64,000 nucleotides of DNA from Streptococcus infantis SPAR10 (GCF_000279535.1 NZ_ALCH01000001.1:292990-356989); one strand, 5' to 3'. Shown: positions 28,006 through 37,244, numbered from the stretch's first letter. The notes: a model not told the origin generated them from the sequence alone. Program-made: numbers and translations.

Positions 28006-28428
28006 ATGAAACCATCTTCTTTTCAGACCACAATAGAAAATCAGTTTGACTATATCTGTAAACGTGCTATGGAAGACGAGCGAAAGAATTATATGCTTTA
28101 TCTTTCAAGGATTGCAAAGCGTGAGGTGTCCTTTTCGGATGTTGGCGATTATCTTGTTAGCCAGTTTGCGACAACAGATAACTATTCAACTGACTTTCAG
28201 ATTTTTACACTCAATGGGTTATCAGTAGGCGTTGAAAATGATTTGTTGAGTGAAGCATTACGTGAGTTGCCAGACAAGAAACGTGAAATTCTACTGCTGT
28301 TTTACTTTATGGACATGAGCGATTCAGAAATTGCAGACCTGTTGAAATTGAACCGTTCTACTGTCTATCGGCATAGAACCAGTGGACTAGCCTTAATTAA
28401 AAAGTTTATGGAGGAATTTGAAGAATGA
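28006..28428 (+). CDS. orf7: Tn916 Orf7, sigma-70-like regulator
   Basis: 140 residues from ATG 28006 (AAGGGGGTG upstream). The C-terminal region 4-like HTH is ELPDKKREILLLFYFMDMSD followed by SEIADLLKLNRSTVYRHRTS. It activates transcription toward xis, int and, in the circular form, the transfer genes. It overlaps orf8 by 4 bp. Confidence 0.9.
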   Translation: MKPSSFQTTIENQFDYICKRAMEDERKNYMLYLSRIAKREVSFSDVGDYLVSQFATTDNYSTDFQIFTLNGLSVGVENDLLSEALRELPDKKREILLLFYFMDMSDSEIADLLKLNRSTVYRHRTSGLALIKKFMEEFEE

Positions 28429-28655
28429 AAACACAATATCCTATGATTCCCTTTCCTCTCATTGTAAAGGCAACAGATGGCGATACCGAAGCGATTAACC
28501 AGATTCTACATCATTACAGAGGGTACATAACGAAGCGTTCCCTACGACTTATGAAAGATGAATATGGCAATCAAAGTATGGTCGTTGATGAAGTCTTACG
28601 TGGAAGAATGGAAACCAGACTGATTACAAAGATTTTGTCATTTGAAATTAAGTAA
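28425..28655 (+). CDS. orf8: Tn916 Orf8, small HTH-domain protein
   Basis: 76 residues. PFPLIVKATDGDTEAINQIL and HHYRGYITKRSL are characteristic of the family (HTH_16). Translation is coupled to orf7 through an ATGA overlap. Works with Orf7 in activating the element. Confidence 0.88.
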   Translation: MKTQYPMIPFPLIVKATDGDTEAINQILHHYRGYITKRSLRLMKDEYGNQSMVVDEVLRGRMETRLITKILSFEIK

Positions 28656-28673
28656 TATCCTCTCTCCTTTCGT

Positions 28674-29100
28674 GGAAGCGTGCTAAACCATTCCACGCTT
28701 CCCGAACAGGGAGGTTTGTTATTCCACCAAAGCATATTGAGCTTTCAATGTGTTTTGATAGGCTAACGAGCCATTGTTCTTTGAAAACTGAATAAAAGTA
28801 ATCGAATACGTTTCGATAAGAAAAGAGCCAACGGAACTAACCGCCATGACCTATCTTATAAAGATAGCGAGCGATTCATGTTAGTGATCCGAGAAGCAAT
28901 CTTTAGCAGGATTGCCTGCAACGACATTCTTATCGTGATAATGATACTCCCATACAGTCAATAGTCCGAGCGTGATAAAACCGTCGCAGGCAATGAGTAT
29001 GGCTACATGAGAACCATGCAGGGGTGGAACTCCCGTGAGCTTTGCTAAAGCTGTTCGATTGCTGGTAAAACAACTTTTATGAAATCCAAATAAGTGATTT
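28674..29100 (+). other. noncoding, strongly structured region between orf8 and xis
   Basis: About 430 bp without a plausible gene. Hairpins seen: GGAAGCGTG/CACGCTTCC (28674-28702), CTATCTT/AAGATAG near 28853-28869, GCAATC/GATTGC near 28897-28916, and AGCTTT/AAAGCT near 29038-29052. Base composition is more even than in the neighbours. It may hold a regulatory RNA, the xis promoter, or both. Confidence 0.45.
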
Positions 29101-29115
29101 GGAAAGGAGGATTTT

Positions 29116-29319
29116 ATGAAGCAGACTGACATTCCTATTTGGGAACGTTATACCCTAACCATTGAAGAAGCGTCAAAATATTTTCGTATTGGCGAAAACA
29201 AGCTACGACGCTTGGCAGAGGAAAATAAAAATGCAAATTGGCTGATTATGAATGGCAATCGTATTCAGATTAAACGAAAACAATTTGAAAAAATTATAGA
29301 TACATTGGACGCAATCTAG
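29116..29319 (+). CDS. xis: excisionase Xis
   Basis: 67 residues, winged-helix MerR-like excisionase. It begins [20 protein letters not shown] and has [20 protein letters not shown]. It bends the transposon ends for Int-mediated excision. Ribosome-binding site AAAGGAGG. int follows after 81 bp. Confidence 0.96.
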
Positions 29320-29400
29320 CGTCGCCAAAGGGTCTTGTATATGATAAAATAGTATTAAGTCGTATCAAGGCTCTTTCCATAAAGGAAAGGAGCAAATGCC

Positions 29401-30618
29401 ATGTCAGAAAAAAGACGTGACAATAAAGGTCGAATCTTAAAGACTGGAGAGAGCCAACGAAAAGACGGAAGATACTTATACAAATATATAGATTCATTTG
29501 GAGAACCGCAATTTGTTTACTCGTGGAAACTTGTGGCTACAGACCGAGTACCAGCAGGAAAGCGTGATTGTATCTCACTTAGAGAGAAAATCGCAGAGTT
29601 ACAGAAAGACATTCATGATGGTATTGATGTTGTAGGAAAGAAAATGACACTCTGCCAGCTTTACGCAAAACAGAACGCTCAAAGACCAAAGGTTAGAAAA
29701 AACACTGAAACTGGACGCAAATATCTTATGGATATTTTGAAGAAAGACAAGTTAGGTGTAAGAAGTATTGACAGTATTAAGCCATCAGACGCTAAAGAAT
29801 GGGCTATTAGAATGAGTGAAAATGGTTATGCTTATCAAACCATCAATAACTACAAACGTTCTTTAAAGGCTTCATTCTATATTGCTATACAAGATGATTG
29901 TGTTCGGAAGAATCCATTTGACTTTCAACTGAAAGCAGTTCTTGATGATGATACTGTCCCTAAGACCGTACTAACAGAAGAACAGGAAGAAAAACTGTTA
30001 GCCTTTGCAAAAGCTGATAAAACCTACAGCAAAAATTATGATGAAATTCTGATACTCTTAAAAACAGGTCTTCGTATTTCAGAGTTTGGTGGTTTGACAC
30101 TTCCAGATTTAGATTTTGAGAATCGTCTTGTCAATATAGACCATCAGCTATTGAGAGATACTGAAATTGGGTACTACATTGAAACACCAAAGACCAAAAG
30201 TGGCGAACGTCAAGTTCCTATGGTTGAAGAAGCCTATCAAGCATTTAAGCGAGTGTTAGCGAATCGAAAGAATGATAAGCGTGTTGAGATTGATGGATAT
30301 AGTGATTTCCTCTTTCTTAATAGAAAGAACTATCCAAAAGTGGCAAGTGATTACAACGGCATGATGAAAGGTCTTGTTAAGAAATACAATAAGTATAACG
30401 AGGATAAATTGCCACACATCACTCCACATAGTTTGCGACATACATTCTGTACCAACTATGCAAATGCAGGAATGAATCCAAAGGCATTACAGTACATTAT
30501 GGGACATGCTAATATAGCCATGACGCTGAACTATTACGCACATGCAACATTCGATTCTGCAATGGCAGAAATGAAACGCTTGAATAAAGAGAAGCAACAG
30601 GAGCGTCTTGTTGCTTAG
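29401..30618 (+). CDS. int: Tn916 integrase (tyrosine recombinase)
   Basis: 405 residues, full length. It has an N-terminal arm-binding domain (~1-70) and a core-binding domain. The catalytic residues visible are Arg in TGLRISEFGGL, HSLR in PHSLRHTF, and the nucleophile Tyr379 in MTLNYYAHATF. It integrates and excises the element with low target specificity. Intact, so the element is probably mobile. Ribosome-binding site AAAGGAG. Confidence 0.98.
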   Translation: MSEKRRDNKGRILKTGESQRKDGRYLYKYIDSFGEPQFVYSWKLVATDRVPAGKRDCISLREKIAELQKDIHDGIDVVGKKMTLCQLYAKQNAQRPKVRKNTETGRKYLMDILKKDKLGVRSIDSIKPSDAKEWAIRMSENGYAYQTINNYKRSLKASFYIAIQDDCVRKNPFDFQLKAVLDDDTVPKTVLTEEQEEKLLAFAKADKTYSKNYDEILILLKTGLRISEFGGLTLPDLDFENRLVNIDHQLLRDTEIGYYIETPKTKSGERQVPMVEEAYQAFKRVLANRKNDKRVEIDGYSDFLFLNRKNYPKVASDYNGMMKGLVKKYNKYNEDKLPHITPHSLRHTFCTNYANAGMNPKALQYIMGHANIAMTLNYYAHATFDSAMAEMKRLNKEKQQERLVA

Positions 30619-30805
30619 TAGTACAAATGAATTTACTACTTATTTACCACTTCTGACAGCTAAGACATGAGGAAATATGCAAAGAAACGTGAAGTATCTT
30701 CCTACAGTAAAAATACTCGAAAGCACATAGAATAAGGCTTTACGAGCATTTAAGAAAATATAAAAAGATAATTAGAAATTTATACTTTGTTTGTATAAAA
30801 AATAG
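30619..30805. other. right end of the Tn916-like element
   Basis: Noncoding. Arm-site-like TTTACTACT (30632-30640) and TTTACCACT (30643-30651) stand right after int, mirroring the left end. The region becomes very A/T-rich and ends in AAAAAATAG (30797-30805), shared with the left junction. Confidence 0.75.
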
Positions 30806-30864
30806 TTGTTTTTCGGAAAGTTAGCTATTAATATTTATCAATGATAAAAATAGCATGTTTTAAG

Positions 30865-30984
30865 GGACTGACCCCAAAAAGTGAGAATTTAATAAAAAGA
30901 CACCTCCATGTGCATTTGATTATATTGTGTCAAATCCAACTTGGAGGTGTTTTTATTTAGTTCTCATTTACGGGGGTCAGTGCC
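30865..30984. repeat. MITE-like IS-derived element, copy 1
   Basis: About 120 bp with long imperfect terminal inverted repeats. The left end GGGACTGACCCC... matches the inverted right end GGCACTGACCCC..., and similarity continues ~45 bp inward to ACACCTCCA. There is no coding capacity. The ACTGACCCC ends resemble IS3-family (IS150-type) termini. Confidence 0.75.
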
Positions 30985-30993
30985 AAAAAACAC

Positions 30994-31043
30994 TTGACTT
31001 AATTAATGAAAAGGGTTATACTATGTTCAAGCAAATACTTGAA
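30994..31043 (+). promoter_or_regulatory. cadCA promoter and CadC operator
   Basis: TTGACT (30994-30999) and TATACT (31017-31022) with a 17-bp spacer. TTCAAG-CAAATA-CTTGAA (31026-31043) is a perfect inverted repeat just after the -10, typical of ArsR/SmtB-family operators. Confidence 0.85.
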
Positions 31044-31061
31044 TGATATTGAGGTGAGAAT

Positions 31062-31430
31062 ATGATTAACAAAGATACTTGTGAAATTTATTGTTATGAC
31101 GAAGAAAAGGTCAATCGAATACAAGGGAATTTACAGACAGTAGATATTTCTAGTGTTGCCCAAATGTTAACAGCTATTGCAGATAAAAATAGAGCAAAAA
31201 TTACCTATGCATTGTGTCAAGATGACGAACTGTGTGTGTGTGATATTGCAAATATTATAGGTGTTACGGTTGCAAATGCCTCTCATCACCTACGAACGCT
31301 CCATAAGCAAGGGATTGTTAAGTTTCGAAAAGAGGGAAAACTTGCATTTTATTCATTAGATGATGAGCATATCAGACAAATTATGATGATTGCATTGGCA
31401 CTTAAGAAAGAGGTGAAGATCAATGTCTAG
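31062..31430 (+). CDS. cadC: cadmium/zinc-responsive repressor CadC
   Basis: 122 residues, ArsR/SmtB winged helix. The metal-site cysteines are present: Cys7 and Cys11 (CEIYC) and the CVC of [12 protein letters not shown]. The recognition helix is [17 protein letters not shown]. It represses cadCA and is released by Cd, Pb or Zn. Overlaps cadA by 8 bp. Lies outside the Tn916-like element. Confidence 0.96.
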   Translation: MINKDTCEIYCYDEEKVNRIQGNLQTVDISSVAQMLTAIADKNRAKITYALCQDDELCVCDIANIIGVTVANASHHLRTLHKQGIVKFRKEGKLAFYSLDDEHIRQIMMIALALKKEVKINV

Positions 31431-33552
31431 TGGGAAAGCAAAACAGTTCGAAGAAGAAATGAAAGCCTATCGTGTTCAAGGATTTACTTGTACGAACTGT
31501 GCAGCCATTTTTGAAAATAATGTTAAAGAACTTCCCGGTGTTCAGGATGCGAAAGTAAATTTCGGAGCATCTAAAGTTTATGTTAAAGGGACTACAACCA
31601 TTGAAGAATTAGAAAAAGCAGGAGCATTTGAAAATTTAAAAATTCGAGATGAAAAAGAACAAAGGGTAGAAGGAGAACCTTTTTGGAAGCAGAAAGAAAA
31701 CATTAAGGTATATATATCAGCTCTTTTACTTGTAGTTAGCTGGTTCTTAGGAGAGCAGTATGGTGAAGAGCATGTTCTACCGACAATTGGTTATGCAGCG
31801 TCCATTTTAATCGGTGGATATTCGTTATTTATTAAAGGTCTCAAAAATTTAAGCAGATTAAATTTCGATATGAATACGCTTATGACTATTGCCATTATAG
31901 GAGCTGCAATTATTGGTGAATGGGGTGAAGGGGCAACCGTTGTTATCCTATTTGCGATTAGTGAAGCATTAGAGCGTTATTCAATGGATAAAGCACGTCA
32001 ATCTATTGAATCTTTAATGGATATTGCCCCAAAAGAAGCGTTAATTCGACGAGGCAATGAAGAAATGATGATTCATGTTGATGAGATTCAAGTTGGAGAC
32101 ATCATGATAGTTAAGCCCGGTCAAAAGTTAGCAATGGATGGAATAGTGGTTAAAGGTACATCGACATTAAATCAGGCTGCGATTACAGGTGAAAGTGTTC
32201 CAGTAACGAAAATCACAAATGATGAAGTATTTGCAGGAACCTTGAATGAAGAAGGGTTACTTGAGGTTAAAGTAACAAAACGAGTTGAAGATACCACTCT
32301 TTCAAAAATCATTCACTTGGTAGAAGAAGCCCAAGCAGAACGGGCCCCCTCTCAAGCGTTTGTCGAGAAATTTGCAAAATACTATACACCAGCTATTGTC
32401 ATACTAGCTCTTTTAATTGCAGTAGTTCCACCATTATTTGGCGGAGACTGGAGCCAATGGATTTATCAAGGATTAGCTGTATTAGTGGTTGGTTGTCCTT
32501 GTGCCTTAGTAGTCTCAACTCCAGTTGCTGTGGTTACAGCAATAGGAAATGCAGCGAAAAATGGTGTATTAATTAAAGGTGGTATCCATTTAGAAGCAGC
32601 AGGACACTTAAAAGCGATAGCCTTTGATAAAACAGGAACATTAACCAAAGGGATTCCAGCTGTAACAGACATTGTGACATATGGTAGAAATGAAAATGAA
32701 TTAATAACCATAACATCAGCCATTGAAAAAGGATCGCAGCACCCTCTTGCTTCAGCGATTATGCGAAAAGCAGAAGAAAATGGATTAAAATTCAATGAAG
32801 TAACAGTAGAGGATTTTCAATCCATTACAGGTAAAGGCGTTAAAGCCAAAATAAATAATGAAATGTATTATGTGGGAAGTCAAAATCTTTTTGAGGAATT
32901 ACACGGAAGCATTTCAAGCGATAAAAAAGAAAAAATTGCCGATATGCAAACTCAAGGTAAAACGGTGATGGTGTTAGGAACAGAAAAAGAAATTCTTTCG
33001 TTTATTGCCGTAGCCGATGAAATGAGGGAATCGTCTAAAGAAGTTATCGGCAAGTTGAACAATATGGGAATCGAAACAGTGATGCTAACAGGCGATAACC
33101 AAAGAACGGCAACAGCCATCGGAAAACAAGTTGGTGTTTCGGATATTAAAGCTGACTTACTTCCAGAAGATAAGCTTAATTTTATTAAAGAACTTCGAGA
33201 AAAACATCAAAGTGTGGGGATGGTCGGAGATGGCGTGAATGATGCTCCAGCCCTTGCGGCATCTACCGTTGGTGTAGCAATGGGTGGTGCTGGAACTGAT
33301 ACAGCTTTAGAAACGGCTGACATCGCCTTAATGTCTGATGATTTGAGTAAATTGCCATATACAATAAAATTAAGTCGTAAGGCTTTAGCAATCATCAAGC
33401 AAAACATTACCTTCTCTTTGGCGATTAAATTAGTGGCATTACTTTTGGTCATGCCCGGTTGGTTAACACTTTGGATAGCGATATTTGCTGATATGGGAGC
33501 AACTTTACTTGTAACATTAAACAGTTTACGCTTATTGAAAATCAAAGAATAG
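31423..33552 (+). CDS. cadA: Cd2+/Zn2+-exporting P-type ATPase CadA
   Basis: 709 residues. One heavy-metal-binding domain (GFTCTNC, Cys23/Cys26) and a P1B-2 core: the membrane CPC is at residues 358-360, DKTGTLT has the phosphorylated Asp402, and [11 protein letters not shown] is the hinge. Exports Cd, Zn and Pb through the cytoplasmic membrane. All key residues present; two-gene operon with cadC. Flanked by IS-derived repeats. Confidence 0.97.
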   Translation: MSSGKAKQFEEEMKAYRVQGFTCTNCAAIFENNVKELPGVQDAKVNFGASKVYVKGTTTIEELEKAGAFENLKIRDEKEQRVEGEPFWKQKENIKVYISALLLVVSWFLGEQYGEEHVLPTIGYAASILIGGYSLFIKGLKNLSRLNFDMNTLMTIAIIGAAIIGEWGEGATVVILFAISEALERYSMDKARQSIESLMDIAPKEALIRRGNEEMMIHVDEIQVGDIMIVKPGQKLAMDGIVVKGTSTLNQAAITGESVPVTKITNDEVFAGTLNEEGLLEVKVTKRVEDTTLSKIIHLVEEAQAERAPSQAFVEKFAKYYTPAIVILALLIAVVPPLFGGDWSQWIYQGLAVLVVGCPCALVVSTPVAVVTAIGNAAKNGVLIKGGIHLEAAGHLKAIAFDKTGTLTKGIPAVTDIVTYGRNENELITITSAIEKGSQHPLASAIMRKAEENGLKFNEVTVEDFQSITGKGVKAKINNEMYYVGSQNLFEELHGSISSDKKEKIADMQTQGKTVMVLGTEKEILSFIAVADEMRESSKEVIGKLNNMGIETVMLTGDNQRTATAIGKQVGVSDIKADLLPEDKLNFIKELREKHQSVGMVGDGVNDAPALAASTVGVAMGGAGTDTALETADIALMSDDLSKLPYTIKLSRKALAIIKQNITFSLAIKLVALLLVMPGWLTLWIAIFADMGATLLVTLNSLRLLKIKE

Positions 33553-33566
33553 GTTCTAAAATGGTT

Positions 33567-33646
33567 GTACTGACCCCAAAAAGTTAGACAGAAAATCTAA
33601 CTTTTTGGGTGTTTTTATTTAATTCTCATTTACGGGGGTCAGTGCC
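33567..33646. repeat. MITE-like IS-derived element, copy 2, with terminator hairpin
   Basis: 80 bp with ends GTACTGACCCC and GGGGTCAGTGCC. Its right ~36 bp repeats the right end of copy 1. Inside, AAAAAGTTAGA/TCTAACTTTTT forms a stem followed by GGGTGTTTTTATTT, which could end cadCA transcription. Same orientation as copy 1. Confidence 0.75.
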
Positions 33647-34099
33647 AAAGGTTATGAAGTTTGGGCAAGGAAACATAATATCGAAACAATGGCAGATTCA
33701 ATAATTAAATTAAGAGAACAAGGCATTAATTCCATTACCCAGCTCGATGATCTAATCAAAAAATCTGCCGATGATAGACAAGATTTGTTAGATAAAATAA
33801 AGAACATTGAAACTAAAATGAAGAGTTTATCTCAAGATATGGAAAATATAAATACTATAAATAAGTATCGTGAAATCTATAAATACCACAAGAAAAATCT
33901 TGAAGATAAACAATTTGCAGAGGAGTATTATAGCGAACTTCCCGTATATAAAATTGCCGCTAAAGAAATTTTAGAAAACTATAAAAAGCTACCAAAAACA
34001 AAAGAAATACTATCAAACTTCGATAAATTGCAAGAAAAAAAGAACAATTTTCTGACCTTGTTCAGTATAGGAAAAACTATGAAAATTATTATGAGATAG
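33647..34099 (+). pseudogene. relaxase C-terminal remnant
   Basis: The reading frame starts exactly where the IS-derived repeat ends (KGYEVWARKHNIETMADS...) and has no upstream start, so the N-terminal catalytic part is gone. About 150 residues remain, with coiled-coil-like heptads (DDLIKKSADDRQDLLDKIKN, ETKMKSLSQDMENI) typical of C-terminal halves of Gram-positive MobP/rlx relaxases. It is a trace of an older integrative mobilisable element. Family call from pattern, moderate certainty. Confidence 0.6.
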
Positions 34100-34161
34100 A
34101 AGGGGAGAGATAAAAAGCTATAAGCGTTCCTTACATTTGTTAAAAATACTTAACACAATTT

Positions 34162-34207
34162 GTTTACAATAGTAAACTTACTTCGAACATGTTTGTTCAC
34201 ATCTGTA
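34162..34207 (+). promoter_or_regulatory. possible copper operator(s) upstream of the cop genes
   Basis: GTTTAC-AATA-GTAAAC (34162-34177) is a perfect inverted repeat. CACATCTGTA (34198-34207) differs by one base from the cop-box TACAnnTGTA recognised by CopY-type repressors. No copY lies nearby, so the regulator would act in trans. Confidence 0.5.
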
Positions 34208-34228
34208 GACAACTAGGGGGAAAGGAGA

Positions 34229-34468
34229 ATGAGCACAATAGAATTTAATACTTATATCACAGATGCAGAAGATATTTTTAACCGTATTTGCAATAAGAAA
34301 GTCGGAAATGTAATAAGAAGTATCATTGACGATCATGTTTTAAGCTTCGATGATATAGAACGACTAGAAAAAATATTAGAGATGAAAAAATCTTTCGCAC
34401 TAGAAGAAGTGGATTGCAATTGTCCAGAAGGACAATGCGAATGTCATTTACATCATCATTTAGCATAA
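34229..34468 (+). CDS. small Cys/His-rich protein upstream of copB
   Basis: 79 residues with no family I recognise. The first ~60 are helical and charged. The end is CNCPEGQCECHLHHHLA, four Cys and four His within 17 residues, a likely Cu or Zn site. Ribosome-binding site AAAGGAG, 13 bp before copB, so one operon. It may be a cytosolic copper buffer, chaperone or sensor for the pump; inferred from motif and context only. Confidence 0.7.
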   Translation: MSTIEFNTYITDAEDIFNRICNKKVGNVIRSIIDDHVLSFDDIERLEKILEMKKSFALEEVDCNCPEGQCECHLHHHLA

Positions 34469-34481
34469 GGAGGAATTTAAA

Positions 34482-36602
34482 ATGAATAATGACAACATGG
34501 ATAAGTTAAAACACGAGCATGGAATCACAGATGAACATGGAGACCATAAGGATAAACATCAAGAACATCATGCTGGGCATGATCACAGTGGGCATGATCA
34601 CAGCGGGCATAATCACAGCGGGCACAGTGGGCATGACCACAGTGGGCACGGAGGGCATGCCCACCATCATCACGGAAGCTTTAAGGAACTTTTCTTAAAG
34701 TCATTGCCACTAGGAATCATTATTATGCTCTTAGTCCCTTTGCATGGATTTGAACTACCATTCCAGTTTACTTTTCCATATTCTGATATTGTAGTAGCTA
34801 TTTTATCTACTATATTAATTATTTATGGTGGACGTCCATTCTATCAAGGTGCAGTTGACGAATTTAAACAAAAAGAACCTGGAATGATGGCACTCGTTTC
34901 TTTAGGTTTAAGTGTTTCATATTCATACAGTATTTATGCTGTGATCATTACCTACGTAACGGGTGAACACTTGATGGACTTTTTCTTTGAATTTGCTTCA
35001 TTACTATTAATCATGCTATTAGGTCACTGGATTGAGATGAAAGCTATTGGAGAAGCAGGAGACGCACAAGCAGCATTGGCTAAGTTAGTGCCGAAAGATG
35101 CTCACGTTGTATTAGAAGACGATTCAATTGAAACACGACCAGTTGCTGACTTACAGGTAGGTGATTTAATTCGTGTTCAAGCCGGAGAAAATGTGCCAGC
35201 AGACGGGATTATCGATCGTGGCGAATCACGTTTAAATGAAGCTCTTCTAACTGGGGAGTCAAAAGCAGTAAAAAAAGGCCCTGGTGATGAAGTAATCGGG
35301 GGCTCAACAAATGGAGAAGGGGTTCTTTATATTAAAGTGCTTGAGACAGGTGATCAATCCTTTATCTCTCAAGTACAGAATTTAATCAGCCAAGCTCAAA
35401 GTCAGCCTTCCAGGGCAGAAAATATTGCGCAAAAGGTTGCAGGGTGGCTCTTCTATATTGCTGTTATTGTCGCGCTAATTGCTTTTGTAGTGTGGATGAT
35501 TATTGGAGATATCCCAACGGCAGTTATATTTACTATTACTACATTAGTTATTGCTTGTCCGCACGCATTGGGTCTGGCTATTCCATTGGTAACCGCCCGT
35601 AGCACAAGCTTAGGAGCTAGCCGTGGCTTACTAGTAAAAGACCGCCAAGCCTTAGAAATAGCTCAAGATGCAGATGTGATGATTTTAGATAAAACGGGTA
35701 CTTTAACAACTGGTGAATTTAAAGTATTAGATGTAAAACTTCTTAATGACAAATATACAAAAGAGGAAATCATTGCCTTATTGGCAGGTATTGAAGGAGG
35801 ATCTAGCCACCCAATTGCTCAATCAATTGTAAGTTTCGCCGAGCAGCAAAATATACGTCCAGCATCTTTTGATTCGATTGATGTGATTTCCGGTTCTGGA
35901 GTAGAGGGTAAAGCAGGTGGGCACCGTTACCAATTAATCAGTCAAAAAGCCTATGGACGTAATCTTGATATGGATACTCCAAAAGGAGCAACTCTTAGTG
36001 TCTTAGTAGAAAACGATGATGCCATTGGTGCTGTAGCTTTAGGGGACGAATTAAAACCAACAAGTAAAGAGTTAATTAAAGCTCTTAAAAAGAACAATAT
36101 TCGACCAATTATGGCAACAGGTGATAATGAAAAAGCGGCTCAAGGCGCGGCAGCAGATTTAGGGATTGAATATAGATCAAATCAATCTCCACAAGACAAA
36201 TATGAGTTAGTTAAAACACTTAAAGATGAAGGAAAGAAAGTTATCATGGTAGGTGATGGTGTAAATGATGCTCCTTCTCTTGCCTTAGCAGATGTTGGTA
36301 TAGCTATAGGTGCTGGAACTCAAGTTGCGTTGGATTCAGCTGATGTCATATTGACTCAATCCGATCCAGGAGATATTGGATCATTCATTGATTTAGCACA
36401 CAAAACAACTCGTAAAATGAAACAAAACCTATTTTGGGGAGCTGGTTATAACTTTATAGCTATCCCTCTAGCTGCAGGAATTTTGGCTCCTATTGGTATC
36501 ACATTAAGCCCTGCATTAGGAGCAATCCTAATGTCTGTGTCAACAGTCATCGTCGCCATTAATGCTATGTTATTACGTTTAGATCCAAAAAATAACGGTT
36601 AA
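34482..36602 (+). CDS. copB: copper-translocating P-type ATPase (CopB type)
   Basis: 706 residues. The N-terminal ~60 residues are extremely His-rich (repeats of GHDHSGH). The P1B core carries CPH (Cys359-Pro-His361) in IACPHALGLAIP instead of CPC, DKTGTLT with Asp403, and [14 protein letters not shown] plus a His-rich tail is the P1B-3 pattern, known for Cu (and Ag) export. Not inside the Tn916-like element. Ribosome-binding site AAGGAGG. Confidence 0.93.
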   Translation: MNNDNMDKLKHEHGITDEHGDHKDKHQEHHAGHDHSGHDHSGHNHSGHSGHDHSGHGGHAHHHHGSFKELFLKSLPLGIIIMLLVPLHGFELPFQFTFPYSDIVVAILSTILIIYGGRPFYQGAVDEFKQKEPGMMALVSLGLSVSYSYSIYAVIITYVTGEHLMDFFFEFASLLLIMLLGHWIEMKAIGEAGDAQAALAKLVPKDAHVVLEDDSIETRPVADLQVGDLIRVQAGENVPADGIIDRGESRLNEALLTGESKAVKKGPGDEVIGGSTNGEGVLYIKVLETGDQSFISQVQNLISQAQSQPSRAENIAQKVAGWLFYIAVIVALIAFVVWMIIGDIPTAVIFTITTLVIACPHALGLAIPLVTARSTSLGASRGLLVKDRQALEIAQDADVMILDKTGTLTTGEFKVLDVKLLNDKYTKEEIIALLAGIEGGSSHPIAQSIVSFAEQQNIRPASFDSIDVISGSGVEGKAGGHRYQLISQKAYGRNLDMDTPKGATLSVLVENDDAIGAVALGDELKPTSKELIKALKKNNIRPIMATGDNEKAAQGAAADLGIEYRSNQSPQDKYELVKTLKDEGKKVIMVGDGVNDAPSLALADVGIAIGAGTQVALDSADVILTQSDPGDIGSFIDLAHKTTRKMKQNLFWGAGYNFIAIPLAAGILAPIGITLSPALGAILMSVSTVIVAINAMLLRLDPKNNG
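34575..34665 (+). repeat. tandem repeat coding for the His-rich tail of CopB
   Basis: Imperfect 15-bp units (GGGCATGATCACAGT and variants) give GHDHS blocks, ending in HAHHHHG. Repeat number can change by slippage, altering the number of metal-binding histidines. Confidence 0.85.
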
Positions 36603-36731
36603 CAGATTGAATGATTGAAACTCCTTAAAGTATCAAGATATAATAGTTTTACAGGAGAAAAAGAGATGTAAGTACTGGCTCTTTGTAAAATCGTGTTGGT
36701 AGAAGTAGACGATTTTTAATTTATTACGGTA

Positions 36732-36963
36732 GCAAACTGGTTTTTACATAAAGTAATTGATAAACCCAATATAGATCAGAAAGAATTACTTGAAGCTACC
36801 GCACAATATAGAAAGTTATTGATACCTGACCTAATAATTAAAGGAGTGGGATTGATTCTATCCTTAATTCTCTATCCTCCGATTATGATGTATAGTGTTT
36901 TAATTGCGGCATTTTACATCATAACTTTAAAAACACTATCTGAAAAAAGAGTGAATAACTAAA
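36732..36963 (+). pseudogene. C-terminal half of a TMEM175/DUF1211-type membrane protein
   Basis: An open frame without a start codon reads VANWFLHKVIDKPNIDQKEL, then IPDLIIKGVGLILSLILYPP, then MMYSVLIAAFYII. The LLIPDLIIK...YPPxMMY pattern is that of the last membrane helices of bacterial TMEM175 potassium channels. The N-terminal half is absent here, while an N-terminal half of such a gene occurs at 40757. Ends 35 bp before a long repeat. Confidence 0.6.
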
Positions 36964-36998
36964 AAACGGTGACCAAAGTTAGGTGTATTATTTTAACA

Positions 36999-37231
36999 CT
37001 TACAGACCTAAACTATTCCCCTATTTATAATCTATTGATTCATATTTTATGAAATTAATCAGTAGATATCGTTCTGAAAAGCCTTGATAATACGCTGTTT
37101 TTAGTCCAACTGGAATCCATACTTTCCAAACTAGGCTTGAAAAAGGCCCGTAAAGCGACACAATTTAGTAAACGTTAAAACTTATTTACATTTATTAAAA
37201 GCATTTCGTATCAAAAATACGAGATGCTTTT
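36999..37231 (+). repeat. R1: long repeat containing an rpsI 3'-end copy and terminator
   Basis: About 230 bp nearly identical to 40224-40456. At 37128-37178 it carries 16 codons and the stop of an rpsI tail ([16 protein letters not shown]). A terminator follows (AAGCATTTCGTAT with ATACGAGATGCTT, 37199-37229, then T-run). Upstream lies TACGCTGTTTTTAGTCCAAC, shared with R2 and R3. Interpreted as an attachment-site remnant of an element that integrated at rpsI. Confidence 0.85.
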
Positions 37232-37244
37232 TTCTAGCTTAATT

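Larger units (their letters stand above)
9914..30805 (+). mobile_element. Tn916-family conjugative transposon with tet(M) and erm(B) (Tn6002-like)
   Basis: A complete element of about 20.9 kb inserted just behind the rpsI terminator. It runs in canonical order: orf23, 22, 21, oriT, orf20, orf19, ardA, 17, 16, 15, 14, 13, tet(M) leader, tet(M), KTR protein, orf9, orf7, orf8, xis, int. The ninemer AAAAAATAG occurs at both junctions (9914-9922 and 30797-30805), consistent with A/T-rich target use and a coupling sequence; exact ends within it are not fixed. Relative to the 18-kb prototype it has gained an erm(B) segment and an ISL3 transposase, about 2.8 kb together, matching what I recall of Tn6002. 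Confidence 0.95.

Noticed and set aside
27861..28049. 62-codon plus-strand frame upstream of orf7
   Set aside because: Starts in the terminator T-run, lacks a ribosome-binding site and overlaps orf7 out of frame.
28881..29132. 83-codon minus-strand frame between orf8 and xis
   Set aside because: No ribosome-binding site, contradicts the transcription of xis, and the region is better explained by hairpins.
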